15,583 nt of DNA from JASJCL01 sp050291585. GTDB lineage: Bacteria; Desulfobacterota; Desulfobacteria; Desulfobacterales; Desulfosarcinaceae. Shown one piece after another: positions 13,096 through 15,583 of the stretch. The translations under genes were made by a program, and so were the position numbers. Numbering within the stretch: position 1 is the first letter of the stretch; each line of letters begins with the position of its first letter. The notes beneath the pieces were generated by a model. That model did not search any database. It was not told the DNA's origin and saw nothing but the letters and a program-made list of their open reading frames with translations. The stretch is from contig JBNKKA010000099.1 of assembly GCA_050291585.1 (NCBI GenBank), positions 1 through 15,583 on the forward strand, written 5' to 3'.

Positions 13096-14421
13096 ATGAT
13101 TTTGTTTTATCGACTGGCAACGCAACTGAAAGCTCCAAATTTGCGCAGCTACATCTGCCTCTTTGCATTTCTGATCTGCCTTCCAGTCGCCACCGCTTCG
13201 GCGGTGTCCGTCACCCTCGAGTGGGATAGCAACCCCCATCCTGAGCTGCGGGGATACAAGATCTTTTGTCGTCTGGCCAGCGACTCAGATTACGACTACA
13301 ACAAGCCGGTCTGGGCCGGTACCGATGGGCGTTGCGACATCACCGGCCTGGCCTCGGAAACCGACTACTGCTTTGTGGTGCGCGCCTTTGATGCCGATGG
13401 CAATGAGAGCGGCGACTCTAACGAAGTCTTCTACCCCGGTTCACAAGTGGCGAATGCCCAGGCGCCCGCTGATGGTTCTGAACCCGCAACGCCGCCCGAT
13501 ATCCCCGAGCCCGCGCCCATGTCCAATGGCGGTGGTGATACACCCCTGGATCCGATGTTAAATAACACCCCACAGGCGGATGACGTGGACCCAGCCAGCC
13601 GCCAGGAGACCCATTGGCAGGTCTTCCGCGACGACGGGACCCATTCCCAGCTGTGCGTCTACGAGGCCCAATCGGACAAAGCCCTCGAACAGCTTCACCT
13701 GCCTCCCCTGGTTCTCGACGAGGCGACCACCTACTTCTGGCGTTCACGCTATCTCAACAGCAGCGGAACCGGCAGCGAGTGGGCCACCGCCCAGTATTTC
13801 ACCACCGGCGTGCGCGAGGGCGACAGTGACGGCAACGGTATCCTGGACGCCCAGGAAATCGCCGTCGATGCAGACCTGAACGCAGACGGCATCGCCGATC
13901 AGGAGCAGGTGAAACTGCGTGGTGTCCTTACCCTGGTCGGTGAGGGCAGCATTGCCGTGGATGCCATGAAAGACGATCAGGTTCAGGCTGTGGAGGCGGT
14001 TCTTTCCCTTGATCCTGCCGATCCGGACCTGGACAGCGGGGGGGGGTACGAACTGCCCCTGGGCCTGGTGGCCTTCAAATTAGCCCTGACTCACGGCGCC
14101 TCCGGTGCGTCGGTGACTCTGCACCTCAGCCACGCCCCCGGTGAGGGGATGACCTTGCTCACTTTTGACACGGCCAATGGCTGGCAGAGCGCTGCCGATC
14201 TGGCACAACTGACCGACGCCGGCAACACAGCCCTCCTGACCCTCACCGACGGCGGCAGCGAAGATGTGGATGGGGTCGTTAACGGCCTGATTGTCTTTAC
14301 CGGCGGCTTCGGACGCCCGGTGGATTATCGTGGCATCAGCGGTACCGTCCCAGGCGTCAAGGGCGACGCTTCGGTCATGGGCGGCGCTTCGGCATGCTTC
14401 ATCGGCACGGCCGGCTTATAA
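13096..14421 (+). CDS. Secreted FN3 / choice-of-anchor-U domain protein with truncated CFI-box C-terminus
   Basis: A 441-residue exported protein. A signal peptide (basic start, hydrophobic IC-LFAFLICLPVATASA, cleavage near 36) leads into a fibronectin type III domain (about 37-115; VTLEWDSNPHPELRGYKIF, GLASETDYCFVVRAFDADGN). A Pro-rich linker (120-160), an FN3-like segment (161-237; ATTYFWRSRYLNSSGTGSEW) and two calcium-binding-like loops (DSDGNGILDAQE, DADLNADGIADQ) follow. Residues 320-408 resemble the choice-of-anchor-U domain (LPLGLVAFKL, LTLTDGGSEDVDGVVNGLIV). The end, ASACFIGTAGL, resembles the start of a CFI-box C-terminal motif (usually CFIATAAYGS and about 50 more residues) but stops there. 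ATG 13096 has GGGAG eight bases upstream and gives a proper signal peptide; a frame opening at 13054 adds 14 implausible residues. Role unknown, probably surface or matrix. Confidence 0.85.
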   Translation: MILFYRLATQLKAPNLRSYICLFAFLICLPVATASAVSVTLEWDSNPHPELRGYKIFCRLASDSDYDYNKPVWAGTDGRCDITGLASETDYCFVVRAFDADGNESGDSNEVFYPGSQVANAQAPADGSEPATPPDIPEPAPMSNGGGDTPLDPMLNNTPQADDVDPASRQETHWQVFRDDGTHSQLCVYEAQSDKALEQLHLPPLVLDEATTYFWRSRYLNSSGTGSEWATAQYFTTGVREGDSDGNGILDAQEIAVDADLNADGIADQEQVKLRGVLTLVGEGSIAVDAMKDDQVQAVEAVLSLDPADPDLDSGGGYELPLGLVAFKLALTHGASGASVTLHLSHAPGEGMTLLTFDTANGWQSAADLAQLTDAGNTALLTLTDGGSEDVDGVVNGLIVFTGGFGRPVDYRGISGTVPGVKGDASVMGGASACFIGTAGL

Positions 14422-14428
14422 ATTATCC

Positions 14429-14447
14429 TAAACCGAGCGACGGTTTA
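14429..14447 (+). repeat. Perfect 7-bp hairpin just after the FN3 gene
   Basis: TAAACCG (14429-14435) and CGGTTTA (14441-14447) pair around the loop AGCGA, eight bases after the stop codon. There is no T-run, so it is not a canonical terminator; it may protect the 3' end or bind a protein. Confidence 0.5.
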
Positions 14448-14520
14448 AGCACTGATAGTTCTTCCAGTAGGACATCGCCTCGACACCTTTCTGCATGACC
14501 AAGTCATCAATTAATCCATC

Positions 14521-14559
14521 GGCGCCGCTTCCCGAAAAAGGGAGCGGCGCCGTTCCTTT
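14521..14559 (+). terminator. Strong terminator-like hairpin downstream of the FN3 gene
   Basis: GGCGCCGCTTCCC (14521-14533) pairs with GGGAGCGGCGCC (14540-14551) with one bulged T, around the loop GAAAAA. It is followed by GTTCCTTTC, a T-rich but interrupted tail. The GC-rich stem of about twelve pairs makes termination of the FN3 transcript likely. Confidence 0.7.
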
Positions 14560-14585
14560 CAGCGCCTACCTTTTCACGAAGATCA

Positions 14586-14613
14586 TTGACACACTCGCAT
14601 CATCGCCTACAAT
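14586..14613 (+). promoter_or_regulatory. Sigma-70 promoter with the -10 inside an inverted repeat
   Basis: TTGACA (14586-14591) is a perfect -35; TACAAT (14608-14613) is a five-of-six -10 after 16 bases. The arms CGCCTA (14604-14609) and TAGGCG (14615-14620) form a perfect dyad across the -10, a typical place for a repressor operator. Transcription would begin near 14620, leaving a leader of about 140 bases before the gene at 14760. Confidence 0.65.
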
Positions 14614-14651
14614 TTAGGCGTGGTTTGGCTGACCAGGGCGAGGCTAAGCTG

Positions 14652-14691
14652 CAAGGGTCAGGCGACTCGCTGCGCTCGCACCCTGACCTTG
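14652..14691 (+). repeat. Leader hairpin upstream of the transglutaminase-like gene
   Basis: CAAGG (14652-14656) pairs with CCTTG (14687-14691) and TCAGG (14658-14662) with CCTGA (14682-14686), with one bulged G. The interior holds GCGA/TCGC arms that extend it. It lies between the promoter and the ribosome site and has no T-run. It may be an RNA structure in the leader or a dispersed REP-like element. Confidence 0.5.
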
Positions 14692-14759
14692 GCCGAATCG
14701 AATCTCTCCGGATCTATTTTCGCAGAAATTTGCGCACCGGATGAAGGAGATCGACACCC

Positions 14760-15583
14760 ATGCACGCAAAGAGCTTCGGAATAGTCGGGATCGTCTGCGC
14801 CGCCCTATTCCTGGGGTTGCTGGGGATTAAGGCGGGCTGGTGGCAAAGGGCGAGGGGGGCACCTAATGTCCAGCAGACTTCGCCAGCTCTGTCACAGGGC
14901 CCCCAGGCCAAGGACGTCTGGATCAATATCCTCCAGGGGGGCCACAAGATCGGCTTCGGCCACGAAGAACTGGTCCCCACCGATGCAGGCATCGACCTTC
15001 GTCAGCGGCTGCAGATGCGCCTGAAAACCCTGGGATTGGTCCAGGACATCCGCATGCATACCGAGGCGGCTCTGACCCACGAATACGCACTGAAAACCTT
15101 CAGCTTCCGCCTTCAATCGGGCAGCTTCCGCACAAAAATAGAGGGAGAAGCCTCCCCCGATGGCCTGCGCCTGACCACTACGGCGGGAGGGGATACGCGC
15201 CAGTCACTGGTGCCTGCTGAGATGCCCATCTACCTGCCCGCCGGGGTCACTGCCGCATTAGGCGGCATGTCGCCCGCTCCCGGGGACGAGGTCCGCTACC
15301 CTTTTTTCGACCCCGCCTCCATGGGGCAGGCCACCCTCCAGGCCCGCTATGTGGGCGACGAGACCATCACCATCGGAGGCCGGGATCAGCCCGCCCGACA
15401 CTGGAAACTCTATTTCAAGGGCGCCAACCAGTCTGTCTGGCTGGCCCATAGTGGTGAGGTCCTCAGGGAGGAGGGGGTTTTGGGAATCTCCTTAGAGCGC
15501 ACGACCCGGGACGACGCCCTTCTGCCCGCAGCCACCTCCCCGGTGGACGATCTCATCCAACTGGCGGCCATCGTGCCTGATCG
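14760..15583 (+). CDS. Exported protein, N-terminal part; probable transglutaminase-like domain protein, cut by window end
   Basis: The first 274 residues of a protein that continues past the right edge. An N-terminal hydrophobic segment (FGIVGIVCAALFLGLLGI, 6-23) is a membrane anchor or uncleaved signal. A beta-rich region follows: WINILQGGHKIGFGHEELVP, then MRLKTLGLVQDIRMHTEAAL, FSFRLQSGSFRTKIEGEAS, and APGDEVRYPFFDPASMGQAT. This arrangement resembles the N-terminal half of bacterial transglutaminase-like proteins, whose Cys-His-Asp catalytic domain follows a VP-x-D segment; here IVPD is the last thing seen. The catalytic domain itself is not in the window, so the family is a moderate guess. 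ATG 14760 has AAGGAGA eight bases upstream. It has its own promoter and lies behind a terminator, so it starts a new transcription unit. Confidence 0.7.
   Translation, partial: MHAKSFGIVGIVCAALFLGLLGIKAGWWQRARGAPNVQQTSPALSQGPQAKDVWINILQGGHKIGFGHEELVPTDAGIDLRQRLQMRLKTLGLVQDIRMHTEAALTHEYALKTFSFRLQSGSFRTKIEGEASPDGLRLTTTAGGDTRQSLVPAEMPIYLPAGVTAALGGMSPAPGDEVRYPFFDPASMGQATLQARYVGDETITIGGRDQPARHWKLYFKGANQSVWLAHSGEVLREEGVLGISLERTTRDDALLPAATSPVDDLIQLAAIVPD

Larger units (their letters stand above)
14422..14759. other. Intergenic region between FN3 and transglutaminase-like genes
   Basis: No coding frame is supported here. It holds a small hairpin after the FN3 stop, the strong terminator-like hairpin at 14521-14559, a sigma-70 promoter at 14586-14613 overlapped by an inverted repeat, and a long leader hairpin at 14652-14691. 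The stretch 14448-14520 shows nothing recognisable. Confidence 0.7.

Noticed and set aside
14664..14681. CGACTCGCTGCGCTCG resembling part of a pUC-type plasmid origin, hinting at vector contamination
   Set aside because: The match is a short self-complementary core inside a larger native hairpin; flanking sequence is unlike any vector origin.

Overview
The window looks like chromosomal DNA from an anaerobic member of the Desulfobacterota (the former Deltaproteobacteria). The inference rests on moderately high GC, a sigma-54 enhancer-binding regulator with a matching sigma-54 promoter, a Tat-exported multi-cluster iron-sulfur protein paired with a small membrane subunit, a secreted fibronectin-III / choice-of-anchor-U type protein, and a possible UGA-selenocysteine gene. 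There are no RNA genes, insertion sequences or CRISPR arrays. Everything from 1 to 12033 is on the minus strand; the last part is on the plus strand.

Layout. (1) 1-4167, minus: a peptide-type ABC importer, in transcription order substrate-binding protein, two permeases and an ATPase cut by the left window edge. Immediately upstream (4358-5416) is a P1/DmpA-type aminopeptidase, so uptake and hydrolysis of small peptides or peptide-like amides are probably linked. (2) 5628-8247, minus: Tat-exported iron-sulfur protein, small four-helix membrane protein, a tiny one-helix membrane protein whose frame continues past UGA into a Sec/Cys tail, an ECF sigma factor, and a zinc-finger-type anti-sigma factor with a histidine-rich pentapeptide repeat at its N-terminus. 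Tight spacing suggests one redox- or metal-responsive transcription unit. (3) 8477-12033, minus: sensor kinase, coiled-coil lipoprotein, sigma-54 activator. Order and domains match the enterobacterial glrK-qseG(yfhG)-glrR operon. (4) 12034-13095: a long intergenic region with a consensus sigma-54 promoter on the plus strand, 85 bp before a 53-codon gene whose Shine-Dalgarno sequence is predicted to be locked in a hairpin. (5) 13096-14421, plus: a secreted FN3 / choice-of-anchor-U protein with an apparently truncated CFI-box end, then a strong terminator-like hairpin. (6) 14760 to the right edge, plus: the N-terminal part of an exported protein resembling bacterial transglutaminase-like proteins, behind a good sigma-70 promoter whose -10 lies inside an inverted repeat.

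Most noteworthy are the candidate selenoprotein at 6548-6712 with a SECIS-like hairpin, the sigma-54-driven small gene at 12458-12730 beside a GlrR-like regulator, and the His-repeat anti-sigma factor. All functional statements come from reading the sequence; no database search was run.
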